Part shown: piece by piece, positions 35,316-49,500 of the stretch
Position numbering within the stretch: position 1 is the stretch's first letter
How the letters are laid out: each line of letters begins with the position of its first letter
From: Siphonodentalium dalli
Taxonomy: Eukaryota > Mollusca > Scaphopoda > Gadilida > Siphonodentaliidae
Reading direction: 5' to 3'
DNA: 64,000 nt
NCBI GenBank assembly: GCA_032622095.1
Contig: CP136064.1
Coordinates: 187,224,209 to 187,288,208 of the forward strand
Notes under the pieces: generated by a model
What the model was told of the DNA's origin: nothing
What the model saw: only the letters and a program-made list of their open reading frames with translations
Databases searched by the model: none
Translations under genes and position numbers: made by a program

Positions 35316-35357
35316 ACGACCCGAGCTCGGGCGCACAAGCGCGCCGAGCGGGGTCGT
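35316..35357. repeat. GC-rich hairpin
   Basis: ACGACCC pairs with GGGTCGT, then GCTCGG with CCGAGC and GCGC with GCGC, around an ACAA loop. It lies 72 bp beyond the three-way-junction sequence. Confidence 0.65.
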
Positions 35358-35459
35358 TATAAACTTCGGGGTATTGAGCTTTCGGTGTATTATATATTCG
35401 GACAACTGGACCTTCGGAGTATTAAGAAGTCATAGAATGTAGGGAAAAATCACAATGCG

Positions 35460-35575
35460 ACAACAAAGAGCGTTCATTGTTAGTCTATTCTGATAAGGAA
35501 ATACACAAAGAAGCAATGGGAAATTACTATTACTATGCCAAGTTTTTGAGCATGTAAGTCGGTATTTCGTACATA
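35460..35575 (+). repeat. Degenerate fragment of repeat R1
   Basis: AAAGAGCGTTCATTGTTAGTCTATTC, then TATGCCAAGTTTTTGAGCAT and a weak GTCGGTATTTCG match in R1 order. Confidence 0.4.
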
Positions 35576-35605
35576 TGTCGACATATCACGCACCTCAAAA
35601 CTGTG

Positions 35606-35710
35606 TGTATATATATGGGTCCTCGGGAATTGCTATGATGCTGGTGGGGCACAATGATGCTGTTCAGAAAATGTACCGTTGTTTTCTGAAATTGTCATTT
35701 TCACCGTGTT
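35606..35710 (+). repeat. Dispersed repeat R2, copy 2
   Basis: GGGTCCTCGGGAATTGCTAT and GATGCTGTTCAGAAAATGTA in the same order as in 2204-2340. Confidence 0.5.
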
Positions 35711-38484
35711 TGTCTAATCCGAGTGATTTGAGGAAAAAACAGCACCGAAATGAAACATTCATGAACATAATATATTTAAAAATAGTTTATTCGTGGCTTC
35801 TTTGGTGTTTGCGGGAATAGCCATCTTAATTAGGTTGCAACGACCAAACGTTCATTATTAAACTATTTTACAATAGATATTCACATTGGTTCATATTTGG
35901 CTTATTTGGTTTTGATGTAAGCACACTGTGAACTTATATACGTTATTGCGTTGAATTGCGCGGGCCACAGAGACATAAAATGGGCTTGTATAGAACGCCA
36001 TGTTTGATTTATTTCGTTTGAAATGGTTCATATGTTCACATTGAACCTATTTCAACCTTCAAATATGTTCACATTGAGCTCAGCATGGTCCATGAGGACA
36101 GGCTGTTTGGTCTTACAGGGAGAGCTACCCTTTGGGCATGCAATTTGGAACACTTCTTTCAAGGCGACGCTTCTTGGTTTCCTAAACAAAATATTTGTCC
36201 CACAAACACGAATATGGTTGTAGTAATAAACTAAATAGTCCATTTGTTAACAATTAGTACGTGTGTATTTGTGATTTTTATAAGAATTCAGCTACAGCTT
36301 AGTTTAAATATTGTTTTGCTCAAAACATGTTATCTCAACTTGTAAATTCAACTAATAGTCGGGAAAAATGACCGGTTTATTACAATTTCAAACAAGGACA
36401 GCTGAGATTTTAACAACGGTAGATATAATGTTGACCCAAGTGTACTTTAAGGTCTATTAGATATGGTGACAATATGCGACAAGAAAACATTTTGTAAAAA
36501 CTCACGTATGGACAACTGTTTCCGGCAAAGTTTAGTACAAACTGTGGAGTAGTATTTGGAACTAATGATGAATTGAAAACGCAAGAAAATATCCCAAGTG
36601 TATATTTCCCAAAAAAGAAGAAGATCATGCAACTTCCTGTTTTGAAGCCGACTATGTGTTAAACTTTTGCCAAGTTTCACATTGATAAATATTCACAAAT
36701 GTAAATTACTCATTTAATATGCATGCTGCGTCGTGAGTTTTCTGTACTGTAGAACAGTTGGTGTTATAATACACCAAATACAAATTAGGGTCCTGGGACC
36801 CCAAGTTAACATCGCATACAAAAATCATGACAGATCAACGGTCAATGATACATGGATGAAAAGTGTTCGAAAAAGTGCACAAACATGTTTCCCAAACGAG
36901 AAACGTCAAATATGGACACACGGTGGAAAGTTACGACTGTGGAATGGGCGAATAATTTATGGGAGGGGTTGGTGTTTTTTCGGTGTCATTTTTTCTCCCT
37001 TTTAAGGGTAGTGTGCCGTTTGTAAAACCTTAGTGTAAATCAAAACGTCGACAAGAACTTTTTGGCACATTTTCGTGTGTCTAATTTTGAATACATGTGC
37101 AGGGTCAACTCGTTCCTACGAATACACGACAGTGCGATTAGTTAACACGTAGGCCTATGTAAATTATTTGGTTTATTGTAACCTTGGGCAATTGCAATTG
37201 AAGCATTAAAGATACGGGCAGCGTTGGCGGTGGGTACGCTGTTAAAATATTCAGCTCCGTTAAAAACCGCCATAAACAGAAAGAATAGTAAAATATAGAC
37301 AGACCTTGTTCTTACACCAATCATAAATATGGCCCGGCATAAACAGTATGTTGTTGTCAAATGTTTTTCCTTTGGTATGTAAACAAAAGCAAAAAAACGT
37401 TACAGAACCTGGCTTTTGTTTAGATCCGGATACGGTAAACATAAAGAGCATTATTTGTTACTGTTTTCCTGATATGGAAATAATAAAGAGCGTTTATATC
37501 ATTTGTGTGTGATTAACAAATAGAATTGCGTTGTGTTATGTAAACAGAAGCAAAACTTCTGTAACACGAGCAGGTTCTTGTTTACGTATACTATCATGCG
37601 TCTTGACGACAATATAGTATTTACGCGCTGATTATGTTTGGTATATGAGCAAAACTATATACATGTATATTTTAATATTCCTTCCGTTGATGACGATTTT
37701 AACAAATATGAATATTTTTGCAACGAACGCCGCCCATTGCCTTTAAAGTCTTATTATACCATATCCGGAGGTTAAGATTTCTTTATTGTCACCTATTGTC
37801 ACCATATCATATAGACCTTAACGTATGTGTGGTGTACCGTATATGGTATATATTTAGACAACGTCTTAGCTAAGGGGAAGTCGTCGCCGGATGTAGCGTT
37901 TCGCCTCGTGCCCTGGGGCTATTATGCACTCGCAATGCATCGAACATTGATCACCAACGATCGAAGAAAGCTTTCAAAGGCGAGCGAATATACACTGTAT
38001 ACTACTTATGTGCCTTTATTGATCAAAGACCCATGGAATAGAATTCTATTAAAACCAACTCTGTTGTGGCAAACGATGAAAGCACAGACAATCATTGTTT
38101 TGTTAGGAATTATTTGAACGGAGCGAGAGGTTATTTAAAATTAACCCTATCCGATTTTCGTAACGTTGATCAAACTTGACTTAAAACCGATTTAATGTTC
38201 CACTCAACTGCACAGTGCTTCGTTTGTTTAGACTGCAGTCGCTTACGCAAGATCTGATAATGTATTTTTGTATACTCGCCTACGCCTAGACAACTGTATT
38301 GGATAACAGGAAATCTTGACTTGGAAGTCGTTAATGCTGAGTACATTGTCGACTTACTCGTCGATACAAGAATGTATCAATGTTTATTGACATGTTGTTT
38401 TCGCCGATAGTGAACCATGTGTTATGGTCGTCAAACGATGATTTAGGATTAACGGACTAGTAATAGTCACGTGCCTCTGTCGAA

Positions 38485-38487
38485 ATG
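38485..38487 (+). CDS. Gene B exon 1 (start codon only)
   Basis: ATG followed at once by the donor GTGAGT, in the context TCGAAATGGTGAGT. The 5' untranslated part of the exon lies upstream and is not delimited. Confidence 0.75.
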
Positions 38488-41400
38488 GTGAGTGTTAAAT
38501 CTGCTAAAATTGTCTGTCTGATAATTAACATGCTTCACAACTGAAAAGTTTAAAAGGACCTATAATAGCGTTCATGTTAACCGTAAACCAATCACGTACT
38601 CACTCATTGTCGAGTTTCCAGATTCATATTTTTTCCATTTAGAATAGAATAATTTCCTGCGTTTGAGAATTTTCATGAACAACGAAACATTAGGCTGAGA
38701 ATAATAGCTACATAACAAAATAATAACTGGAAACCATGTTTAGAAATATGTTGTCTATTGTCCAGTTGATTACTTCTTCGTGTAATTAAAAACGTAAGCC
38801 AACATTTTGACGCAAATCTTGAAATGAAGCTCCCTTGTAGCATCTGGGTCTGCTGGTCTAATAAACTTACTAATTATTCTAAGCAGTTATATTTGCCAAA
38901 TAGTCAAAACAGAAAAGGATATTGGATCCGCTGAAATGCAATAAAATCAATTTGGAGTTTATACTAATCATAGTGCTAATAATACTAATAACCTTTCACT
39001 GCAATGAAATTTTTCGCTGGATATTTGCTATACTTGTCTACACGTAGATTTTTTTCTGCAAAAGGTGTATCTTAAGCGCCGTTTTCGTCCCGCTATATTT
39101 TACACATTCTGTCCCATCCACTACCCACATCCGCAGTTTCGACTGTCCTATGTATACCTTTAACAGAGGGGCGTAACTCGTACACTTTCCGAATATAACT
39201 ATCTATATTTTGGATTATCTCCTATAATTTCAGGCCGATGATCTCACGGAGGAACAGGTGGCCGGTGAGTGTAATATTTTTACTGAAAGAAACACACATC
39301 CATTTAAAAAATCCTCTTCGTGTATTGTTGTACATGTAAATACTGGCAACTTTTATGGTACGTTCATACACTGGCAAGTTTGCACGGTAAAGTTTGCAGG
39401 CAATTGGTCGTAGAAAACGACATGGTGCCATAATATGAACGGAAGCAAGCATATCAAATGCTTCTTTATCACCGCTAACTACGTGCGAACTAAACTCTGT
39501 AGTTCCAACTGTAGCGATGAATTTACTTGTAAATAACATGCCATTATCTTGCACGCATCAACCATACAGGTATTTGAAGGCAAGCGCCAGTAGCACTGTT
39601 ACAAGTGGAACTACATACATTATACTTCTCACGTCGTTCGCTTTGGTAAAGATGCATGTTATATGGACGTTTCCGTTTATATTCTGACACCATTTGGATT
39701 CATATGACGAAATGCCTGCAAAAGATACCGTGAAAACTTTCCAGTGTATGAACGTACACTAAGGACATATTGCAGCCATCATAATAAATCATGATAGTCA
39801 GCATCTAATTGACCGATATAGCTGGCGTTGAGTCGACGAATCGACTTCGGACATGCGAACTTCTCCTACACCACAGCTGCCTTCACAACAACACGTTTGG
39901 TGAACGATATTAAAACAAACCCGTATCCGTATACAATAATTCTATAGACGTAAACAAGATATAATTTATTCATCGGATTTATATAATTATTTTTCATTGT
40001 TCCGTCGCTCGTCTGTTCTTTGGGACCTGATATAAGTAAGAAAATGGACAGGCGTACCTTTCATCAGACTTGGAGTGCCTTTCTTATAGTTTGTGTTTTG
40101 TAAAACAAAACAAAAATGATTAGAAACTTACAAAGAGCATCGAAGGAATAGTTCACATGTTATAAGTCTTATTAGCTGACATGCCAATGTCACGTTCAAC
40201 GACAGCCTCGCCATTGTTATAATGCCCACTGTATTTTCATAAATTTACACAAAAATCGTAAATGTCAATTTTGACTGTTAAATGATATATGAACGACGAC
40301 GTCAACATACTTTAAAATCACCAGATACTATAATTTTATCATTTTATATCAACAGCAGAGTAACTATTTGCTTTAATACACAACTTCTTAACCGTAAGGA
40401 AAATATTTGTTAATGGCACATCAAGAGCACTTTTCAGACGGGACAAAATAAGCGTTTTCTTGTACGAAAATTATCGCCGTGGTTACTGTCTGATATTTTA
40501 GAGTTTAGAGAGGCGTTCGGGTTATTCGATAAAGATGGCGATGGCGAGGTGTCAACAAAAGAAATTGGTGAAGTTATGAAAGCTCTCGGGCAGGACCCGA
40601 CTGACGCAGAACTCCAGGAGATGATAGAAGAAATCGATATTGACGGTGAGCATGTAACATTTATATCAAGTACCACTAGTTTGTTGTTGGTGTTGATACC
40701 GTTACCAGTGACAATTTGTATTAAAACATTATTCACCATACGCTTCTCATTAACACGAGTTGTACTTGATTTCAATTTACTTCTATTGAACAGACTTTCC
40801 ACAGCTGGTCCAGAAGTTTGTGTTGGTGAGTTATGTGTACTGTGCATGCTATGTGCAAGTTCGAAGAAATATAATAAATATAGATTGTCTTGGAGTTGCC
40901 TACGCGGGTATACCGCACAGTGGGTGGGTATAGTTCACCCATCTTCGGTTCGTGAAATATACCCCTCTTCCGGTCGTGAAATGTACCCACTCACTGGTCA
41001 CTCACTATATACGCGCAATTAACTGAAATACATTAAAAAAAATATTTTAACATGGTTGTGCTGGGTTTTCCAGGAAGAAAACGATCGGAATAGTCATCGT
41101 GTTAATAATGGTCGATCTACAACAAGTGATATTACACGTATGCCATGTGTTTATGTGATTTGAGTGGAGGGTAAGAAAAACTCACTGGCTTTATGAGCCC
41201 CACCACTGATGTTGATAATTCTCTTCACAGGAAACGGACTGATAGACTTCCCAGAATTCTTGACTATGATGGCGAAAACGATGAAAGATGAGGCTACTGA
41301 CGAGGATGATATTAAGGAAGCATTTCGTGCCTTTGACCTGAACATGACTGGTTTTATCGGACCCGATGAGATGAAGGAAACTATGTTGCGGTTAGGACAA

Positions 41401-43031
41401 AAACTAAGTGATGATGAAGTGGAAGAAATGATCCGCATGGCAGATCTCGACGGCGACGGTCAAGTCAGTTACGATGGTAAGTTATTCAATACCTCAATGC
41501 AAACATCATTTGATCAGCGATCATGACCCGACCATAATGCAGGCCATAAACCGATATTATAAGTTATGGGACGCTTAGTGGTCGGATATGGTGTCATGTA
41601 ATAACGTATTTATTATGTCAGTGGACAAAATCCAGCATATCCCTTTAATTAATCGTCGCTGTAATTTATTGTCATTTGGTAAGATAAATGTGTCGTCTAT
41701 GGCCATGTAACTTATGTAACGTCACAGTGACGCGTCATGGGCGTTGAACGTCAGCGCATTGAGAGAAGAATAGGGGGCTCGTTAGAGTCACATCTAAAAA
41801 TAGAATCTTTGGGGTCTAAAATTGTTTGTACTAAAATATTCCCAAAATATCAAAACCCAAAAAAAAAATTTCAAAACTTCAAAAATTTATTTTTTCCAAA
41901 AAATTTAAAAACTTCCAAAAAAATTTCAAAACCCTAAAATTTCCAAACTTCCAAATTATCAAAACCCTCAAAATTATTTCTCTAAAAAAAGTTTAAATAA
42001 AAAATTTATAACGAGTTTATCGGTTTCTGATAATCTCGATATTAAAAAATATCGAATGTTAAATTATTTGCGCGTAATATCTTTCGTTATTTTTTTGTTC
42101 AAATATTTTTCATGAATTTATTAATCGATGTTTAGAAATAGCTTTATTGGACATTGTGACCAACGGTATGAATGCATACATTCCAGTGTTTAACGGACGC
42201 AGTTCATATAATTGTCATACCTGAAAATAGACACCATTACTTTTTACATAAATAATAAAGAGCGTTTATTCTTTACTTATCTCTATATGAAGTTATTGAG
42301 TATATGACAGGCGTGTATTTTCGTCAATTATTGGAAGTATTCAAATGTACTATGTTGAATCCCTAACGGTCGAAAATTGTAATGTGAAATTAGAACCCTC
42401 CAGAATGAATTGTCATATTGAATGAATGATGATTTAATCTCAGCCATTTTTACATGGAACATGAGCGATGTACACTCAATCACACACGCCACATTGGTGT
42501 TAACAATGTGTCTTTCACACCTTTGCTTTACCAAATGAATTATATTATTTCCCCGGTCACAGCTATATGGTATTCAGAAAACAAATCGATTTAATGTCTG
42601 AACAAAACGAGTTAGTATCAATTAAGGTTGATAAACTGTGTCATTCACGCGATAATTAGTTATCCATAAAACATGCATACATATTAAGTCAGGTCGTGAG
42701 ACACTCAATTATACAAATTGCTTTGATCACATTGTTATAACAACATTACGTAATAACCCCTTATCACTCCAGTCACACTTACGATCATTTTGTATGCCGA
42801 AAACTCCAGGTAGCACCGATGATGTAACATTATATCACTGCTATTGTACCAATGATAGATTCAGACATGTTCCATGTTTAGAGAAATAGATAATCTGCAG
42901 GTGTTCACTTGACAAGACATTTTGTACACTCAATCACAGACCAACGTGATAATACCAGCCCACACCCAACCCCCAAGTTACCTATAATTCTGCTGTGGTT
43001 AAGCCACAACAACAACAACAACAACAACACC

Positions 43032-43062
<31 letters not shown>

Positions 43063-45356
43063 GTCACCAAGCGACATAACATCCTGTTTTGATGATCCAA
43101 TGGCCAATGTCCATGAAGATTTTATTTCCGATGCAAGTCATATTTCAGACTAACTCCTGAAAAGTTACCTATAATTCTGCTGTGGTTAAGCAGTCCATTA
43201 TTTAGGGCATACCTGTATGTAGGCCTACCAGTGGATGAATAGTCTGCCGGAGAAGTACTGTGTAGACAGGTCATGTCGGTAAGAAAGTCAGACGAGTAGT
43301 GAAGGCTCGGCTATTAAAACATAGTAATGCGATAGCGAACATCAAACGAGTCTGCGCACGCATATCTGTCAAAGGATACAAGGGCAGTCATTGGTCAATT
43401 TATCCCCGGTGTCAGCTCAGTACAATGGCAGTCATTGGTCAATTTATCCCCGGTGTCAGCTCAGTACACAATCGGCACGAAGCCGGAGGTCATAATTACT
43501 CTTACGAATGAAGAGCGTTGAACATATACGAAATTATTACACGAATGAACTGAAATTTATATTTCACATCTTACCAACAACAGATACAGACATAGTCATA
43601 GTGTTATATTATCTTACATGTACCCATGCTATGACATACTTAAAGGGGGATAATGCACACACGGTGTGTGGAATGTTAAAGTGACACGAGGTAAGGGACG
43701 TTATGTAATATTGGTGTGTGAATATTAAAGGAGCATTCTCGCTATACAAACCCCCCTCCCCACTTATAGATATATAACGAAGACGAGAATAACATGTTGA
43801 TGAAGTTTATTGAAATTTAATCATTGTCTGAATCTTCGACCGTTAGATTTACTTCTAAGAGTTTCTTGAATTTTCTCATCGCTTCATCTGCAGCCCATTC
43901 ATTATTATATCCGCGTTTGGTCAGTTTGACCATTTTCTTCATGATCGTGTTATGTATGGGTGATGTTTTCAATCGATACTGGTATTCTATTAATCGTCTA
44001 TAACTTTTGAGAAACAGAACAAACTCTGTGTCGATGGTATCCTCTTTTCCCGACATGCTCTCATCTCCCGAAATGCTCTCTTCTTCTTTCACATCAGTGG
44101 TGACGCGTTTCATCATACTTTTGAATGTGTCCATCTCGTTGACACATCGCGCAGCTTTCTTAAGACCGAATACCGTTCTACTACCGACGACATTACCATC
44201 TTTTGAATCTGATAGCGTTCCTCGTTCATCTTCATCTGTATCTTCTCCGAAGAGAGTTGTTTTTGTCTCGGACATAGCTCCGTGTTCATCCGGGTCCTCA
44301 GTTAATTTTCGTTTTAACTTATTTTCTTGACACCAGTTTTTTACGTGTCTCTGAACATCATAATGATCTGCGAACAAAAGCCCGCATTCATTACAAGGGT
44401 ACGACATGTCTTCTCGAATGTCTATACGTTTCTTCTTATTAATTTCATCGAGCTCACCAGGTGGCCGTATGTCGTTAGTATAGTCATTATGTTGACCCTG
44501 GGGCACAATATAATTATATGTTATGCCCTTCTGTTGACCAGGGAGTTCTCTGTCATCGTATTTCATCGCATTCTGTTGACCCAGGGTCTCAGTGTCTTTT
44601 GTATGTTTTTTCATCCCATTCTGTTCATCTGGGTGTTCTCTGTCTTTTTGGAGATTATATTTCATGCCATTCCATTCACCCCTATGTTGGTTCGTGTCCT
44701 CTTTTACTACATTCTGTCGCAGACGTAATGTGTCCGGTGTTGCGGCTTTTAAATCCACAAGTAGGTAACCGTACGGTTCACTCGTCGCTTCCGAAAACTC
44801 TCGAACCATACGCTGAGGACATTCAGGATACATCTGTCTTGATAATGTTGAAATTAATCCCTTGTCGATTGGGTTATTGAACAATACCAAATATTGACAA
44901 TTTCGTCGTTGCGTTGGATCTTTGTTGTAGTAGAAATTCTGGTTCAAACTTATCAAAGATAAGTTCAAATGGTGACTTCCTTCGGAATGCAAATCATTAA
45001 CTCTCTGGTCTTTTGATGAAGTTTGCATCAAGTCATCGAGTATAACTAGATTTTTATACCGGGGGTTGATAAGCGAATCCAAGTTTGCTGGTATTCCTCG
45101 TATAAAGTTGACCTGAGGGGTGACGGTATACTTTAATTCGTCATATAGGGGCTGCCAATATTTATAAAACCATATTATTCTGTCAGGTGCGGGTGATATT
45201 TTTGAGGCAGACTTTTGTAGTAAGGTTTTCACGAAGTATGTCTTACCACAAGATGTCGGTCCACTTACACATGCCGTGAATGGATGCTTGAAAATAAAAT
45301 CTTCATGGACATTGGCCATTGGATCATCAAAGCAGGATGTTATGTCGCTTGGTGGC

Positions 45357-45390
<34 letters not shown>

Positions 45391-46559
45391 GGGGGTGATG
45401 ATACTGTTGTTGTTGTTGTTGTTGTTGTTGTGGCTGATGATACTGTTGTTGTTGCTGTTGTTGTTGTTGTTCTGAAGGCGTGTGTTTAACTTTGATATGA
45501 CGCTTCAAACTATCTTGCCAAGCATAGACACTTAAGCACTCTTCACATTGATACTTCATTTAACTAGTTCAGGATGTCGTTCACAACGTCTCTTAGTGTT
45601 GTTTGTACTGGATACAAATTTATCACATTAGCTACAATACAACCTACCTATCCAAATGTCAATGCAATTATGAGTGATTTCAATATGAACACTCTATTAT
45701 ATAGATATGTGTAACCTGGTGACTGACATGATGATACAGTTATGCACTAAATAAAGGACTGCTTAACCACAGCAGAATTATAGGTAACTTTTCAGGAGTT
45801 AGTCGGAAATATGGCTTGTTGCCATTCATCGGAAAGCTCTCGCCGCCGGCGGATGTTGTTGGCGGCGGCATTGCGGTGGTGTTGTTGTTGTTGTTGTTGT
45901 TGTTGTTGTGACGCCGGCGGCGGCGGCGGCGGCGGCATTGCAGTATTTTACTGCGGGGGTCCGCCGGCGGCGGACCCCGGCGGCGGCGGCGGCACCGCCG
46001 CCGCAGTAAAATACCGCAATGCCCCGCCGCCGCCGGCGTCACAACAACAACAACAACAACAACAACACCACCGCAATGCCGCCGCCAACAACATCCGCCG
46101 GCGGCGAGAGCTTTCCGATGAATGGCAACAAGCCATATTTCCGACTAACTCCTGAAAAGTTACCTATAATTCTGCTGTGGTTAAGCAGTCCTTTATTTAG
46201 TGCATAACTGTATCATCATGTCAGTCACCAGGTTACACATATCTATATAATAGAGTGTTCATATTGAAATCACTCATAATTGCATTGACATTTGGATAGG
46301 TAGGTTGTATTGTAGCTAATGTGATAAATTTGTATCCAGTACAAACAACACTAAGAGACGTTGTGAACGACAGCCTGAACTAGTTAAATGAAGTATCAAT
46401 GTGAAGAGTGCTTAAGTGTCTATGCTTGGCAAGATAGTTTGAAGCGTCATATCAAAGTTAAACACACGCCTTCAGAACAACAACAACAACAGCAACAACA
46501 ACAGTATCATCAGCCACAACAACAACAACAACAACAACAACAACAGTATCATCACCCCC

Positions 46560-46593
<34 letters not shown>

Positions 46594-49500
46594 GCCACCA
46601 AGCGACATAACATCCTGCTTTGATGATCCAATGGCCAATGTCCATGAAGATTTTATTTTCAAGCATCCATTCACGGCATGTGTAAGTGGACCGACATCTT
46701 GTGGTAAGACATACTTCGTGAAAACCTTACTACAAAAGTCTGCCTCAAAAATATCACCCGCACCTGACAGAATAATATGGTTTTATAAATATTGGCAGCC
46801 CCTATATGACGAATTAAAGTATACCGTCACCCCTCAGGTCAACTTTATACGAGGAATACCAGCAAACTTGGATTCGCTTATCAACCCCCGGTATAAAAAT
46901 CTAGTTATACTCGATGACTTGATGCAAACTTCATCAAAAGACCAGAGAGTTAATGATTTGCATTCCGAAGGAAGTCACCATTTGAACTTATCTTTGATAA
47001 GTTTGAACCAGAATTTCTACTACAACAAAGATCCAACGCAACGACGAAATTGTCAATATTTGGTATTGTTCAATAACCCAATCGACAAGGGATTAATTTC
47101 AACATTATCAAGACAGATGTATCCTGAATGTCCTCAGCGTATGGTTCGAGAGTTTTCGGAAGCGACGAGTGAACCGTACGGTTACCTACTTGTGGATTTA
47201 AAAGCCGCAACACCGGACACATTACGTCTGCGACAGAATGTAGTAAAAGAGGACACGAACCAACATAGGGGTGAATGGAATGGCATGAAATATAATCTCC
47301 AAAAAGACAGAGAACACCCAGATGAACAGAATGGGATGAAAAAACATACAAAAGACACTGAGACCCTGGGTCAACAGAATGCGATGAAATACGATGACAG
47401 AGAACTCCCTGGTCAACAGAAGGGCATAACATATAATTATATTGTGCCCCAGGGTCAACATAATGACTATACTAACGACATACGGCCACCTGGTGAGCTC
47501 GATGAAATTAATAAGAAGAAACGTATAGACATTCGAGAAGACATGTCGTACCCTTGTAATGAATGCGGGCTTTTGTTCGCAGATCATTATGATGTTCAGA
47601 GACACGTAAAAAACTGGTGTCAAGAAAATAAGTTAAAACGAAAATTAACTGAGGACCCGGATGAACACGGAACTATGTCCGAGACAAAAACAACTCTCTT
47701 CGGAGAAGATACAGATGAAGATGAACGAGGAACGCTATCAGATTCAAAAGATGGTAATGTCGTCGGTAGTAGAACGGTATTCGGTCTTAAGAAAGCTGCG
47801 CGATGTGTCAACGAGATGGACACATTCAAAAGTATGATGAAACGCGTCACCACTGATGTGAAAGAAGAAGAGAGCATTTCGGGAGATGAGAGCATGTCGG
47901 GAAAAGAGGATACCATCGACACAGAGTTTGTTCTGTTTCTCAAAAGTTATAGACGATTAATAGAATACCAGTATCGATTGAAAACATCACCCATACATAA
48001 CACGATCATGAAGAAAATGGTCAAACTGACCAAACGCGGATATAATAATGAATGGGCTGCAGATGAAGCGATGAGAAAATTCAAGAAACTCTTAGAAGTA
48101 AATCTAACGGTCGAAGATTCAGACAATGATTAAATTTCAATAAACTTCATCAACATGTTATTCTCGTCTTCGTTATATATCTATAAGTGGGGAGGGGGGT
48201 TTGTATAGCGAGAATGCTCCTTTAATATTCACACACCAATATTACATAACGTCCCTTACCTCGTGTCACTTTAACATTCCACACACCGTGTGTGCATTAT
48301 CCCCCTTTAAGTATGTCATAGCATGGGTACATGTAAGATAATATAACACTATGACTATGTCTGTATCTGTTGTTGGTAAGATGTGAAATATAAATTTCAG
48401 TTCATTCGTGTAATAATTTCGTATATGTTCAACGCTCTTCATTCGTAAGAGTAATTATGACCTCCGGCTTCGTGCCGATTGTGTACTGAGCTGACACCGG
48501 GGATAAATTGACCAATGACTGCCATTGTACTGAGCTGACACCGGGGATAAATTGACCAATGACTGCCCTTGTATCCTTTGACAGATATGCGTGCGCAGAC
48601 TCGTTTGATGTTCGCTATCGCATTACTATGTTTTAATAGCCGAGCCTTCACTACTCGTCTGACTTTCTTACCGACAAGACCTGTCTACACAGTACTTCTC
48701 CGGCAGACTATTCATCCACTGGTAGGCCTACATACAGGTATGCCCTAAATAATGGACTGCTTAACCACAGCAGAATTATAGGTAACTTTTCAGGAGTTAG
48801 TCTGAAATATGACTTGCATCGGAAATAAAATCTTCATGGACATTGGCCATTGGATCATCAAAACAGGATGTTATGTCGCTTGGTGACTGTTGTTGTTGTT
48901 GTTGTTGTTGTTGGTGTTGTTGTTGTTGTTGTTGTTGTTGTGGCTTAACCACAGCAGAATTATAGGTAACTTGGGGGTTGGGTGTGGGCTGGTATTATCA
49001 CGTTGGTCTGTGATTGAGTGTACAAAATGTCTTGTCAAGTGAACACCTGCAGATTATCTATTTCTCTAAACATGGAACATGTCTGAATCTATCATTGGTA
49101 CAATAGCAGTGATATAATGTTACATCATCGGTGCTACCTGGAGTTTTCGGCATACAAAATGATCGTAAGTGTGACTGGAGTGATAAGGGGTTATTACGTA
49201 ATGTTGTTATAACAATGTGATCAAAGCAATTTGTATAATTGAGTGTCTCACGACCTGACTTAATATGTATGCATGTTTTATGGATAACTAATTATCGCGT
49301 GAATGACACAGTTTATCAACCTTAATTGATACTAACTCGTTTTGTTCAGACATTAAATCGATTTGTTTTCTGAATACCATATAGCTGTGACCGGGGAAAT
49401 AATATAATTCATTTGGTAAAGCAAAGGTGTGAAAGACACATTGTTAACACCAATGTGGCGTGTGTGATTGAGTGTACATCGCTCATGTTCCATGTAAAAA

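Larger units (their letters stand above)
28355..38484. other. Intergenic region between genes A and B
   Basis: No exon with supportable splice structure was found. It contains a retrotransposon tail, R1 and R2 copies, foldbacks and minisatellites listed separately. The 3' UTR of gene A and the promoter and 5' UTR of gene B should lie at its two ends but cannot be delimited. Confidence 0.5.

Noticed and set aside
16769-46207. Frames rich in Leu, Cys, Gln, Asn or Arg at the element centres
   Set aside because: They are readings of CAA/GTT and CGG/CCG triplet repeats in different phases, not genes.
15392-47943. Antisense frames of 100-133 codons opposite the ATPase genes
   Set aside because: They are conserved only because the opposite strand is. 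They lack domains and are shadow frames.
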